49,235 bases of DNA from Clostridia bacterium (GTDB taxonomy: Bacteria > Bacillota > Clostridia > Acetivibrionales > DSM-2933): NCBI GenBank assembly GCA_026416815.1, contig JAOAEJ010000014.1, positions 1 through 49,235 on the forward strand, in the 5' to 3' direction. Within the stretch, counting starts at the first letter, position 1. The number at the start of each line of letters is the position of its first letter. Shown one piece after another: positions 18,050 to 27,385 of this stretch. Both the position numbers and the translations under genes were made by a program. The notes below the pieces were generated by a model, which was not told where the DNA came from, made no database searches, and saw only the letters and a program-made list of their open reading frames with translations.

Positions 18050-19831
18050 TTATACCTTGAACTTCTTCACCATATTTTGAAGTTCCTTAGTAAGCCCACC
18101 CAAATCATCAGCAGACCTGGCTGCCTCCTCCATCATACAACTCATCTCATCCGAAGCTGCATTAATTTGCTGTGAAGCGGCTGATGTCTCTTCAGAAACT
18201 GCTGAAATCTCACCAACCTTTGTAAGTATATCACCTTTCTTATCATTTATACCGGATAATAATCCGGTAGCCTTCTCAATTTTGGGTGATATATCGTTTA
18301 TAGCTGCAATTATATCATTGAACGAATTTATAGTCAGCTTGATAACCTCCAATTGGTTATTTAAATCAAGGTTTACAGTATTGGTAGTCTCAACTACATC
18401 GGTCGACTCCATCGCTATCCTTCCTACAAGCTGCTTAATACTTTCAGACGATGTTTTGGACTGTTCTGCCAACTTTCTTATCTCTTCCGCTACTACAGCA
18501 AAACCCTTACCGGCTTCACCGGCTCTAGCTGCCTCAATCGCAGCGTTTAGGGCGAGAAGATTAGTCTGATCCGATACATTCTTTATGATATCGGTTATGT
18601 TATTTATCTGATTTATATTGGTACTGAGTTCGGTTATCTTTTTACTTACACCATTAAAAGAAACTCCGATATTATATATCGCCTCAACCAGGTGCTTGAG
18701 ATTTTCACTGTCTTCGTTTGCCAGGGTAGTAGTGGATTGGGCGTTTAAAGCAATAACATCCATTAGCTCTGTTATGCTGTCCAAATCTCGTCCGAAATCA
18801 TTTAAAATCAGGTTGATATTTGACAAATCCTCTGCCTGCGAAGAGGCTCCCTTTGATACTTCCTGTACCGTATATGTTACCTCACGGTATGAAGCAGCTA
18901 CAGTCTGATAGGTATCGGTTAATTGCCGTGTAGAGGCTTCTACATTTTCAGCACTACCCTTAACCATCTTTACCATGGTATGGGTATTGCCTATAAAAAT
19001 ATTAAACCATTTTACAAGTCTGCCTAAATCATCCCTAGAATAGGTATCCAGCCTTTTTGTCAGATCTCCCTCTCCCTCGGAAATGTCCTTCAACATTAGT
19101 GTTATTCTATTTACAGGGACGGCAAGCTGCTTTGACAGCATAAAAAAGTTTATTAAAATTATTGCTACGCACAGCAGCCCCATTACAATATTCTTTTGTA
19201 GAAGTACAGTTTTTAAATATTGTATATCACCTGAACCGGACGCAGGCATAATCATACTCAGGTTTAGTATTATAAGAATCATTAAAGTCCCAAAGGCTGT
19301 AGCCAGCATGTTTATTGCCAGCTTGGATTTTAAGGATAAAAAGCTATACTTGCCGCTTAAAGGAACCTTTGACGCCCATTTTTCAACCAATACCATTGTA
19401 TAAACAAACCACGGCACAGCAAAGGAAAATATAAAAGCAAATGCCAGAAGCTCAGACATCATATACTCAGTACCGGTATAGAAAGCTTCAGGTAGTATAT
19501 AAGTACCAGGCCCTATAATGCAAAATAATATAACTGATACCGCAAAAAACTTAGGAATGGACGATATGTTCTTTTGAGCCTTAAGCAATTTTTGCTCATC
19601 AGGCTTTTCCACGTAATCAGAAATTGTATTAAGCTTTTTATTCATAAATATAAATAAATATGTGACAAATGCCAAAATATACAGCATCCATGGCTTCGGA
19701 GAGGTGAGCGTTGTAAAAAATTCTCCCAAAGTGATGTAGCCATAGTAAACCTGGCAGAAGAACCAGAAAAGAGTCGGACCCAGAATCGCTCCTTCAGTAC
19801 CTATGATAATAGCTGCCTTCAGGTTTTTCAT
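18050..19831 (-). CDS. Methyl-accepting chemotaxis-type signalling protein with multi-pass membrane region
   Basis: A 593-residue protein. About six transmembrane helices occupy residues 1-230 (for example [17 protein letters not shown] and [19 protein letters not shown]), with only short loops, instead of the usual two helices around an extracellular sensor. HAMP follows at about 235-285, then an MCP signalling domain to the C-terminus whose hairpin tip has the [36 protein letters not shown] core. The sensory input is therefore probably within or at the membrane. No CheA, CheW or CheB is near; CheR lies 400 bp upstream and may methylate it. It has its own terminator. Confidence 0.9.
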   Translation of the reverse strand: MKNLKAAIIIGTEGAILGPTLFWFFCQVYYGYITLGEFFTTLTSPKPWMLYILAFVTYLFIFMNKKLNTISDYVEKPDEQKLLKAQKNISSIPKFFAVSVILFCIIGPGTYILPEAFYTGTEYMMSELLAFAFIFSFAVPWFVYTMVLVEKWASKVPLSGKYSFLSLKSKLAINMLATAFGTLMILIILNLSMIMPASGSGDIQYLKTVLLQKNIVMGLLCVAIILINFFMLSKQLAVPVNRITLMLKDISEGEGDLTKRLDTYSRDDLGRLVKWFNIFIGNTHTMVKMVKGSAENVEASTRQLTDTYQTVAASYREVTYTVQEVSKGASSQAEDLSNINLILNDFGRDLDSITELMDVIALNAQSTTTLANEDSENLKHLVEAIYNIGVSFNGVSKKITELSTNINQINNITDIIKNVSDQTNLLALNAAIEAARAGEAGKGFAVVAEEIRKLAEQSKTSSESIKQLVGRIAMESTDVVETTNTVNLDLNNQLEVIKLTINSFNDIIAAINDISPKIEKATGLLSGINDKKGDILTKVGEISAVSEETSAASQQINAASDEMSCMMEEAARSADDLGGLTKELQNMVKKFKV

Positions 19832-20228
19832 ACAGTAATTCCCCCATTTTTTATAACGTATAAGCTGTAACTATTACTCCATACAAACTACTTATTAATC
19901 CCTGTGCAAATAAGCCACTTTTAAGGAAATACAATTCTTTCAGGCAAATTACAGATAAGTAAATATATTCATATTATGTAGACAAACTTCAATAATACTT
20001 TAGCATATAAAGTGCACCGTTGCAACTACTTAGCAATTAGCTCCCTATAGCCTTTACCTACCCATTTTTGCTAATTAAAGCTTAATGGTTTGTTTTAACA
20101 CACTAAAAATCTTACATTGTTACAGAGCGTTTACTTAATATCAATACTTTTGGGGCTGGCTGTGAAAGCAGAATATAATAGATTTTTTGCATTGTATCAA
20201 TTTAGTGTTTACTGCTCTGTATAGCATT
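19832..20228. other. Gap of 397 bp between the methyl-accepting gene and CheR
   Basis: AT-rich. It must hold the promoter of the methyl-accepting gene, but I see no convincing -35/-10 pair. It holds one copy of an intergenic repeat (20161-20184). Small open frames here that run into the CheR gene lack a Shine-Dalgarno and are not called. Confidence 0.5.
20161..20184. repeat. Intergenic repeat family R2, copy 1
   Basis: A 24-bp core TGTGAAAGCAGAATATAxTAGATT recurs with one mismatch at 25033-25056. Weaker similarity extends about 80 bp upstream of the core in both copies (TTACATT..., ...TTGGG...), so the two look like diverged copies of one element of about 100 bp. Both lie beside genes of the kinase/CheR block. 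Confidence 0.6.
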
Positions 20229-21392
20229 CTACACTTCATGAGACTGTCTCTGCTTCCTTTTAAATATTTTTTCCCTAACATCATACTTACTAAAATAATG
20301 ATGGGCTCCGTTTTGGAGTATGCCCTCACTCTTCCCAAGTATCAAAAAGCCACTTAAATCCAATGAATTATAAAAGTTTTTGAGGACTTTCTCCTGCAAA
20401 TGGTGATTAAAATAAATTAGAACATTCCTACAAAGAATCATTTGAAATTCATTCAATATCCCGCTGCCCACAAGACTATGCTGGAAAAACAGTATTTTTT
20501 CCAGCAAATCGCCGTTTATCTTCATGTAACGTCCTTTTAACTCAAAATAATCGGTAAAATTCCGCTGCCCGTCTGAAAGCCTATAATTTCTTATATCTCT
20601 ATTAAGCGTATTCATGGAGAACAATCCATTCTTTGCTTCATCTATTACATAAGGATTTATATCGGTAGCATAAATCTGGGATTTATGAAGCATTCCAGCC
20701 TCATGTAATAATATGGCCAGAGAATATGGCTCTTTACCTGTAGAACAACCGGCACACCATATCTTAATATGGGCATAGGAGTCTAAATAAGGCAGCAATT
20801 TGCCTTTGATAGCCGCAAAAACCTCCGGGTCCCTGAAAAACTCTGTAACATTGATGGAAAAATCCAAAAAGAGCTGCTCAAACAACTCTTCATCCTGCAG
20901 GATAATATTACAGAAGTCATTAAAGTCAGGTATGTTCTCCCTCAGCATTGTAATTTTTATTCTTCTTATAATGCTGTCCACATGGTATTCGGTATAATCA
21001 TAACCATACCTCTCGTAAACTGAGTTCAAAAATTGCAGTACCTGTACACAGCTTAGTTCTTTAGACCCAATACCATCATCATTGGCATGTACCTTATTAT
21101 CAAAGGACTTTTTGGCAATATATGTACATTTAACACCAAGCTCATCCAAATAGGTAAACAAGTATCTCTTTAATACATATACCTTGCAAATTTTCTCTCT
21201 TTGGAGTCTTATTAGTCTTTCAACAATATCGGCACACACCAAGCTTGAGTTTATAAATGTAATGTGTATTTCCGGCGTACTCCCCTCATTAATTGAGGCT
21301 AGAAATTCTTTAACGTCACTGTCCGATTCTATATCACCTGATACTGAAATATGCTTAACAGAGCCGTTCTCATAATGAACATCTAAGACCAT
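20229..21392 (-). CDS. CheR-type protein glutamate methyltransferase with N-terminal STAS-like domain
   Basis: A 387-residue protein. Residues 1-100 look like a STAS-type alpha/beta domain (SVSGDIESDSDVKEFLASI, then ITFINSSLVCADIVERL). Residues 115-385 are CheR: an N-terminal helical subdomain (YHVDSIIRRIKITMLRE), the SAM-binding loop IKIWCAGCSTGKEPYSLA, LYATDINP-like ATDINPYVIDEAK, and MILCRNVLIYFN. CheR uses SAM to methylate Glu side chains of chemoreceptors. Here the fused STAS-like module and the neighbouring hybrid kinase (23 bp upstream) suggest a role in a sensory phosphorelay with the methyl-accepting protein, rather than classical flagellar chemotaxis. No CheB is in the window. Confidence 0.9.
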   Translation of the reverse strand: MVLDVHYENGSVKHISVSGDIESDSDVKEFLASINEGSTPEIHITFINSSLVCADIVERLIRLQREKICKVYVLKRYLFTYLDELGVKCTYIAKKSFDNKVHANDDGIGSKELSCVQVLQFLNSVYERYGYDYTEYHVDSIIRRIKITMLRENIPDFNDFCNIILQDEELFEQLFLDFSINVTEFFRDPEVFAAIKGKLLPYLDSYAHIKIWCAGCSTGKEPYSLAILLHEAGMLHKSQIYATDINPYVIDEAKNGLFSMNTLNRDIRNYRLSDGQRNFTDYFELKGRYMKINGDLLEKILFFQHSLVGSGILNEFQMILCRNVLIYFNHHLQEKVLKNFYNSLDLSGFLILGKSEGILQNGAHHYFSKYDVREKIFKRKQRQSHEV

Positions 21393-21415
21393 ATTTCTAC
21401 CCTTTCAAGTATTTT

Positions 21416-24400
21416 TTACTTATTAATCCATGCCTTTACCAGCCTAATCAGCACATCATAATCAACCGGCTTGGAAATATAATCATTTGCTCCGGCCTCA
21501 ATACACTTTTCTCTATCACCTTTTAATGTCTTAGCAGTTAAAGCAATTATAGGTATATCGCTGATCTCAGCTTTATTACGTATAGCCCTTATAGCTTCAT
21601 AGCCATCCATTACCGGCATCATTATATCCATAAGCACTAAATCTGCCTTCTGCTCATTCAATTTTTCCAATGCGGCTTTACCATTTTCAGCCTCAATAAT
21701 GTCTGCACCATGGTTTTCCAGAGCTGCCGCCAGTACAAATATATTCCTTGGGTCATCATCTACTATTAGAATTTTCTTTCCCTTAAGACTTAGTGAGTAC
21801 TCCTTATTGGTTCTAGGAAGCATATAGTGTCTATCTTTTTCGTTTGTCCTTACTTCATGCAAAAACAAGGTTACTTCATCCAAAAGTCGTTCATCGGAGT
21901 TTGCAGTCTTAATAATAACACTGTCTGCATACCTTTTTATCTCTTTTTCCTGATCGACTGCCAATTCCTTGGCTGTATAGATTATTACCGGGATATCTAT
22001 ACCTTTCTCCCCTATAAACCTACATATTCCGAAGCCGTCTCCCTGCTTCAGTTCAAGGTCTAGTATAACCGCATCATATATTCCCTTCTCAAGCTCCAAT
22101 TTTGCTGCATCCTCAGTTTCAACACCCTTAACCTTTACCTCACTGCTTCCTATAAGCTCTTTTATTGCTTCCCTATGTGCAGCATTGTCCTCAATAATGA
22201 GAAGCTGTTTAGGCTTTTTGTCGGAGAAAGCTATCATATTTGTAATAAGCTTTGTGATCTCATCTTCGTCAACAGGCTTCTGATGGTAGCCTATAGCCCC
22301 CATTCCCTGCAGCTTGTTGTCCTTATCCCTTGACGATAAAATATGTACAGGTATACTCCGCAGCTCGACGGTACTTTTCAACTCTCTTAATACCTCTATC
22401 CCACTCATATCAGGGAGACCAAGGTCCAGTAATATTCCGTCTATCCTGTGTTTTCTGGCAAGCCTCAAGCCCTCCTTTCCGCTTGAAGCTATAAGTGTAT
22501 CAAATCCCATACCCTCATTGAGTTTCTTTATATACTTTGCAAAAGTTTCATCATCCTCAATTATCAATATAACTCTGTCAAACTTAGGAGCAATATCGGT
22601 ATTAAGAGATGTAGCTGCAATCAGGTCTGCCCCAAGTCTTGCACCCTTGTTTGTATTGTTTGGCATGGCAGTATTTCTTAGATGAAGTGAGAAACTGCTT
22701 CCTACACCCTCTTTACTCTCAACTCGTATTTCTCCACCCATTAATTCAGCAAGTCTCCGGGATATTGATAATCCAAGACCGGTTCCCCCATACTTTCTGG
22801 AAATAGACCCGTCGCCCTGCTGAAATTCTTCAAATATAATATCAAACTTATCCCTTGGTATCCCAATCCCAGTATCAGTAACTGCAAATACTATACTGTT
22901 TTCATTTTCTCTGCCCGGCCTGATTTTAAGTATTACCGAGCCTTTTTCTGTAAACTTCAGTGCATTTGAGAGGAAGTTTCTAAGTATCTGGGATATCCTA
23001 TCCTTATCCCCAACCATCCTTGTCCGGATGTAGTCCTCTATTGTAAATTCAATACCTTTCTCCTTCGCCACACCTTCAAACATAAGGTTAAGCTGCTGCA
23101 CCAGTTCACCTGTATGGAATGGAGAAATATTGAGCTCCATCCTTCCAGCCTCAATTTTAGAAAGGTCAAGAATATCATTTATAAGCCTAAGGAGCTCTTG
23201 ACCTGACCTATGTATAACACTTATCTTTTCCAATACATTCGGATCCAGATCATTTTTTTCATTCTTAGCAAGCAGCTTGGATAACAATATTATAGAATTA
23301 AGTGGAGTACGCAGTTCATGGGATATATTGGCCAAAAACTCCGATTTATATCTGTTGGATGTCTCTAAATCACCTGAGCGCCTAAGCAGTTCAGACTTTG
23401 AATTTTCCAATTCTCGGTTTTGGATATTAAGCAGCCTTGACTGCTCCTCCATCCGCTGCTGTTGTTCTTCCAGCTGGGAGTTAGTTTGCTGGAGCTCTTC
23501 ACTCTGCTGCTGCAGAAGCTGCTGCTGCTCTTCCAGCTGCGCATTTGTCTGTTGAAGTTCCTCGGTCTGCTGCTGTAGTATGCTTGATTGTTCCTCCAGT
23601 ATCTCGTTTGCCTTCTGCAGCTCATCTGCCATACCTCGAGCTTCCTTGCGTGCCTCCTCAGTAACTTTAAGAAGATCCTTGATTTTCTGATTCTGCATAG
23701 TAGTTTTCAGATTTATGACTATTATTTTTCCCACTTCATTCAGAAAATCGCGCTTGAGCTGATTAATAGGTTCAAAGGAGGATAGTTCTATGACTCCATA
23801 AAGCTCCCCCTCATATGCAAGCGGAAATGCATATGTATTCAAAGGAGACTCATTTATAATCCCGGTTGTTATTAGGGCCTCCTGCCGCCCTACATTTTTA
23901 AGCAGTATAGCTTTTCTTTCCAAAGCAACCTGCCCAACTATACCTTCTCCTAGAGCATAACGGTTGGAAAGCTTGTCCCTTTCGGTAAATGCAAAGGAAG
24001 CATTTAAATGGAGCAGCCGTTCCTGCTCATCATATACATAAAACACACCGTTTCCTGCTCCAATAGCCCGGGATAGAAAATTTATCGACTTACTTGTCAG
24101 CTCAGACAGTGAATTACTGCCTGCTATCTCCTGGCTGAGAAGATTCTGCCCATCCTTAAGCCAAAACTGATCCTTCAGCTTATTTACAAGACTATTATAG
24201 TGCTTTGCCATCTCTACAATTTCATTATTTCCCTGCAAATTTGCCTCTATCAGTCCTCCTGTACCGGTACTGCTGCTCATAGCATTTTCCAGTACGGTGA
24301 TAGGCTTTATTATACTTCTTATAGAAATAAGAAAAAGTAGTAAGCCAGCACCTCCGAGTAACGCCATCAATGTAAGAATAGCCCATTTTTCCGATTCTTC

Positions 24401-24955
24401 TATGTCATTTGCCTTTGCCACAAGGTCATCTGCGCTGCTCTTTGCAAAGCTGTCCACCTTGTCCATCTCTATCTCTATCTGCTGGACAAATGCGGCATTT
24501 TTCACCTGTGAAATGGGTACAGCTTCCTTCACACTGCCGCTTTCTACAAGGTTAATTATTTCCTTCCTGCTTTCTTTCCACTGCCCGAATATTTTCCTAA
24601 GTTCTACTACCCGATTTACAGATCCACTATCGGAAACATTTTCCTCAATAGTTTTAAAGCTATTCAGAACTTCCTGTTCCATTACGTTTATATCATTGAT
24701 TTGCTTTGTTATCTCATCTCGGTTATCAGCAAGCATAATGTCCTTCATAGCCCTTTGAATTTTGATTACATCAACCCTTGCTTCAATAGCAGCATTTGAG
24801 ACCTTCAACGGCTTGCTGTATATATCTCTAGTTATATTACCCAAACTGTTCAGTTGTGAAATAGTAAACATACCGAAGCAGGCAAACCCCACCATCCAAA
24901 TTGCAAATATGAGCATTAGCCTGGTCCGTATACCCATATACTCTAGAAATTTCAT
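21416..24955 (-). CDS. Hybrid sensor histidine kinase: 4HB-type sensor, HAMP, GAF, coiled coil, HisKA, HATPase, three receivers
   Basis: A 1179-residue membrane kinase. Two transmembrane helices (about 12-30 and 190-210) flank a four-helix-bundle sensor, followed by HAMP (about 210-265) and GAF (about 280-425). A glutamine-rich coiled coil at about 440-520 contains near-identical repeats of QQQxEELQQTNxQLEEQQQ. HisKA has the H-box SHELRTPLN, and HATPase_c shows the N, G1 (DTGIGIP) and G2 (GTGLGLSI) boxes. Three receivers follow with phosphoacceptor Asp in LLDLGLPD, ILDLELKQ and LMDIMMPV. The architecture matches stress-type multireceiver hybrid kinases. It is probably co-transcribed with CheR downstream (23 bp) and perhaps with the receiver-kinase upstream (120 bp). 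Input is unknown. Confidence 0.94.
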   Translation of the reverse strand: MKFLEYMGIRTRLMLIFAIWMVGFACFGMFTISQLNSLGNITRDIYSKPLKVSNAAIEARVDVIKIQRAMKDIMLADNRDEITKQINDINVMEQEVLNSFKTIEENVSDSGSVNRVVELRKIFGQWKESRKEIINLVESGSVKEAVPISQVKNAAFVQQIEIEMDKVDSFAKSSADDLVAKANDIEESEKWAILTLMALLGGAGLLLFLISIRSIIKPITVLENAMSSSTGTGGLIEANLQGNNEIVEMAKHYNSLVNKLKDQFWLKDGQNLLSQEIAGSNSLSELTSKSINFLSRAIGAGNGVFYVYDEQERLLHLNASFAFTERDKLSNRYALGEGIVGQVALERKAILLKNVGRQEALITTGIINESPLNTYAFPLAYEGELYGVIELSSFEPINQLKRDFLNEVGKIIVINLKTTMQNQKIKDLLKVTEEARKEARGMADELQKANEILEEQSSILQQQTEELQQTNAQLEEQQQLLQQQSEELQQTNSQLEEQQQRMEEQSRLLNIQNRELENSKSELLRRSGDLETSNRYKSEFLANISHELRTPLNSIILLSKLLAKNEKNDLDPNVLEKISVIHRSGQELLRLINDILDLSKIEAGRMELNISPFHTGELVQQLNLMFEGVAKEKGIEFTIEDYIRTRMVGDKDRISQILRNFLSNALKFTEKGSVILKIRPGRENENSIVFAVTDTGIGIPRDKFDIIFEEFQQGDGSISRKYGGTGLGLSISRRLAELMGGEIRVESKEGVGSSFSLHLRNTAMPNNTNKGARLGADLIAATSLNTDIAPKFDRVILIIEDDETFAKYIKKLNEGMGFDTLIASSGKEGLRLARKHRIDGILLDLGLPDMSGIEVLRELKSTVELRSIPVHILSSRDKDNKLQGMGAIGYHQKPVDEDEITKLITNMIAFSDKKPKQLLIIEDNAAHREAIKELIGSSEVKVKGVETEDAAKLELEKGIYDAVILDLELKQGDGFGICRFIGEKGIDIPVIIYTAKELAVDQEKEIKRYADSVIIKTANSDERLLDEVTLFLHEVRTNEKDRHYMLPRTNKEYSLSLKGKKILIVDDDPRNIFVLAAALENHGADIIEAENGKAALEKLNEQKADLVLMDIMMPVMDGYEAIRAIRNKAEISDIPIIALTAKTLKGDREKCIEAGANDYISKPVDYDVLIRLVKAWINK

Positions 24956-25032
24956 ACTTTCCCCCCTATGTGTATATAACGTATTAAAACATTACATTAT
25001 GTGCAACAGACATCCAAAGTCTTGGGAATGCC

Positions 25033-25056
25033 TGTGAAAGCAGAATATATTAGATT
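25033..25056. repeat. Intergenic repeat family R2, copy 2
   Basis: Same 24-bp core as 20161-20184 with one mismatch, in the 120-bp gap between the receiver-kinase stop and the hybrid-kinase start. It therefore lies in the leader of the hybrid kinase if the gene has its own promoter. Confidence 0.6.
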
Positions 25057-25075
25057 ATTGCACTGTTTATAAGAG

Positions 25076-26350
25076 TCAAAAATATATATCGGAAAACTCA
25101 ATATGTATTCTCTGATTTACATTCTCACCGGATTTGCCTAAGAAATGATTGTAGCTACCTTTTTCCACCTGAGCCGGTTTTCTTGGAAACTCTACAGTAA
25201 ACTCGCTTCCTTTCTGATATTCACTGCTGACATAAATTCGTCCACCATGCATTTCTACAAGAGATTTTGTAAGACTGAGGCCTATTCCGCTTCCTTCATG
25301 TTTTCTCGTCAACAAATCATCAACCTGTTTAAATCTTTCAAAAATCATATTATACTTGTCTTCACAAATTCCTATGCCTGTATCTTTGACAGAAATACAG
25401 ACCGCTTCCCCTGTACATTTCACGCTTACAAAAATACTTCCTCCCCTTGGAGTAAACTTCACTGCATTTGAGAGAAGATTGAGGATAATGCGTTCTATTG
25501 CATCCAAATCACAGTTCATTATCATTTCTTCACAATCGGTATCAAAAATGAGAGTAATACCCTTATCTTCAACATATTCTTTTACAGACAAAGTTATATC
25601 TTCTACAAGCTCTATAATATTACACTCAGTGGGGTTTAGTTCAAAATGCCCCGAATCTATTTTAGTTATATCAATTAAGTTATTGACCAACCTTAATAGA
25701 CGGTAGCAGTTTTGGACCTGTATATTGACCTTACTGCGCACTTTTTCTCTATCTAGTTCCCCTTCATTTTGCAGGTATAGGTTAAGTATTTGGGTAGAGC
25801 TCAGCAGTATATTTAAAGGCGTCCTTAGCTCGTGTGATATATTTGCCAGAAACATGCTTTTTGCCTCATTGGCTTGTTCTGCAGCTTCCTTTGCCTTTCT
25901 GAGCTCTCTGGTCTGTTCTTGTACCTTTTGCTCCAGAAGCATATTCATGGTACGCTCTTTTTCGATAAGCTTTAGATATGTATTAATTCTGTTTATTAGT
26001 TGATACTCATCTATAGGTTTCGTGAGGTAGTCCACCGCGCCAGCTTCAAATCCTCTCTTCTTAAACTCATCGTTTATGTAAGACGCAGTAAGGAAGACTA
26101 TAGGTATATCTCTGGTCTTCTTCCTTTGTTTTATAATTGAAGCCAACTCAAATCCGTCCATGCCTTCCATCTGGATATCTAAAATAATTAGGTCTACGGG
26201 AAACTTGAAAAGCTTCTGCAGCGCCTTCTCTCCGCAATCCGCTTCAATTACCTCAGCGTCAATATATTCCTCAATAAGTGTACGCAACGAAAAAAGATTA
26301 TGACAGTTATCATCAACTATCAGAATTGTGTATGAAGCCCCCTTACCCAT
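25076..26350 (-). CDS. Receiver domain-histidine kinase (REC-HisKA-HATPase)
   Basis: A 424-residue soluble protein. The N-terminal receiver (about 6-125) has the acidic pair DD, phosphoacceptor Asp in IILDIQMEGMDG, and the conserved Lys in YLTKPIDE. A linker coiled coil leads to HisKA (about 170-235) with H-box SHELRTPLN, then HATPase_c (to about 400) with DTGIGI and GSGIGLSL. There is no membrane segment, so it is a phosphorelay intermediate that takes phosphate on its receiver and can act as a kinase itself. It is the first gene of the kinase/kinase/CheR series, which suggests that these proteins work in one pathway. The reading frame ends in a hydrophilic tail of about 30 residues without a domain. 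Confidence 0.93.
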   Translation of the reverse strand: MGKGASYTILIVDDNCHNLFSLRTLIEEYIDAEVIEADCGEKALQKLFKFPVDLIILDIQMEGMDGFELASIIKQRKKTRDIPIVFLTASYINDEFKKRGFEAGAVDYLTKPIDEYQLINRINTYLKLIEKERTMNMLLEQKVQEQTRELRKAKEAAEQANEAKSMFLANISHELRTPLNILLSSTQILNLYLQNEGELDREKVRSKVNIQVQNCYRLLRLVNNLIDITKIDSGHFELNPTECNIIELVEDITLSVKEYVEDKGITLIFDTDCEEMIMNCDLDAIERIILNLLSNAVKFTPRGGSIFVSVKCTGEAVCISVKDTGIGICEDKYNMIFERFKQVDDLLTRKHEGSGIGLSLTKSLVEMHGGRIYVSSEYQKGSEFTVEFPRKPAQVEKGSYNHFLGKSGENVNQRIHIEFSDIYF

Positions 26351-26483
26351 TATACCAACCTCTCTGTATTAAACTACCGCACCATAATAAACCTTTATAT
26401 TTATTTTACTCAAATATCTGAGTTTGTCAAATTGAGCCAGTTTTTGATATCTAATGTAGCTTTCACAAAATAACTGTTCGCTA

Positions 26484-26960
26484 TTAAAGTTCTCCTTTAT
26501 TTATTAAATATTCCTTTATAACATTATAGCAATCGTTTATGTGAGCCTCTCCCAACGCCTTCATAGCAGAATACCCCATAGAGACGGAAGCTACTTGCCC
26601 AATTATAGGGACAAATCTTGATACTTCTTTTGCTGCAACTTTTATACCCATTTTTTTAATAACCCTTAGCGCAAGTTGTCTGGTAATAATCTTGCCCACC
26701 AAATCGCTGCCACATTTCTTAACAACCTTAAGGATAACAGACTTCGCTTTATAATCGAGCTGTTCTATTTGATTACGTGATAAACCAAATTTTTCATTTA
26801 TTGATGATAACAGTCGGGTAAGTATAACTATATCAGCTATTATATCCGTTCCCGGTATAGGAATAAGAGTTGCCCCACCTGATAATAATGCTCTTTTTGC
26901 TACCATTGACCTGCATTCGTTCCTTATCTTGTCCAATTCCTTAATATTCTTGGGAAGCAT
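26484..26960 (-). CDS. Small EcsC/DUF697-like membrane-associated protein
   Basis: A 158-residue protein with amphipathic or membrane-dipping helices: GGATLIPIPGTDIIADIVI (about 30-50) and FVPIIGQVASVSMGYSAM near 130. The IPIPGTD turn and the flanking Gly-rich helices resemble EcsC/DUF697-type domains; the molecular role of these is not well established. The start at 26960 is preferred because GGAGG precedes it by 6 bases. An alternative ATG at 27032 would add 24 residues that are largely encoded inside a palindromic element (26991-27096), which is unlikely to be original coding sequence. It is a single gene, and that element lies only 30 bp upstream of its start, so it forms part of the leader. 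Confidence 0.75.
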   Translation of the reverse strand: MLPKNIKELDKIRNECRSMVAKRALLSGGATLIPIPGTDIIADIVILTRLLSSINEKFGLSRNQIEQLDYKAKSVILKVVKKCGSDLVGKIITRQLALRVIKKMGIKVAAKEVSRFVPIIGQVASVSMGYSAMKALGEAHINDCYNVIKEYLINKGEL

Positions 26961-26990
26961 AAGTATCCTCCTTGCAACATCATGTCTTTT

Positions 26991-27096
26991 ATATAGATAG
27001 TTTAGGTTAAAAGTTTTTTTCCATTCAGACAAATCTCACTTACCACAGCTCACTGCCTAACAAAATAACACTAAGTTTACACTGACTTATCTATAC
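26991..27096. repeat. MITE-like palindromic element, copy A (most decayed)
   Basis: Starts at TATAGATAGTTTAGG and ends at a TTATCTATA. It shares the central CCACAGCTCACTGCCTAAC with copies B and C, but its arms are more mismatched. Termini lie at TA dinucleotides. It sits between the promoter side and the start of the EcsC-like gene, so transcription of that gene probably crosses or starts in it. Confidence 0.7.
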
Positions 27097-27256
27097 TAAA
27101 ATGATACATTATTTTACAAATAATCTCAAGTTTAACTACATACTTTCGATAGTTTTTCAACATGTATTTATATTCTATTTATTGTGGAAAATCCGCTATA
27201 AATATATAACAAATATACAAAATGTGACTTAAAGTTATATATTTCGCAAAAGAATA

Positions 27257-27285
27257 TTGAATTTATAAATCCCAGTAAATATAAT
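27257..27285 (+). promoter_or_regulatory. Promoter for the HAD/PlsC pair
   Basis: TTGAAT (27257-27262), 17-bp spacer, TATAAT (27280-27285). The ATG of the HAD gene is about 100 bp downstream. The rest of the 26961-27385 gap is AT-rich and holds only palindromic copy A. Confidence 0.7.
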
Positions 27286-27385
27286 ATATCTATATAAACT
27301 TATTGGCTAAGAATACCATAATTCAGTATCTAAAAGTCAACATTACTAACCTCTAAAGAATTCACACAGGTCCAAGGAGGGCTAT

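Noticed and set aside
19832..20160. A possible c-di-GMP riboswitch in the leader of the methyl-accepting protein gene
   Set aside because: I looked for the conserved GEMM core blocks on the minus strand and did not find them.
20141..20338. A small minus-strand frame overlapping the CheR end and an intergenic repeat
   Set aside because: It overlaps the CheR C-terminus in another frame and lacks a Shine-Dalgarno; the second repeat copy at 25033 does not keep the reading frame.
23450..23600. A tandem repeat in the hybrid kinase gene that could suggest a CRISPR or minisatellite
   Set aside because: It encodes the Gln-rich coiled coil in frame, with no spacers and no constant repeat length; it is coding repetition.
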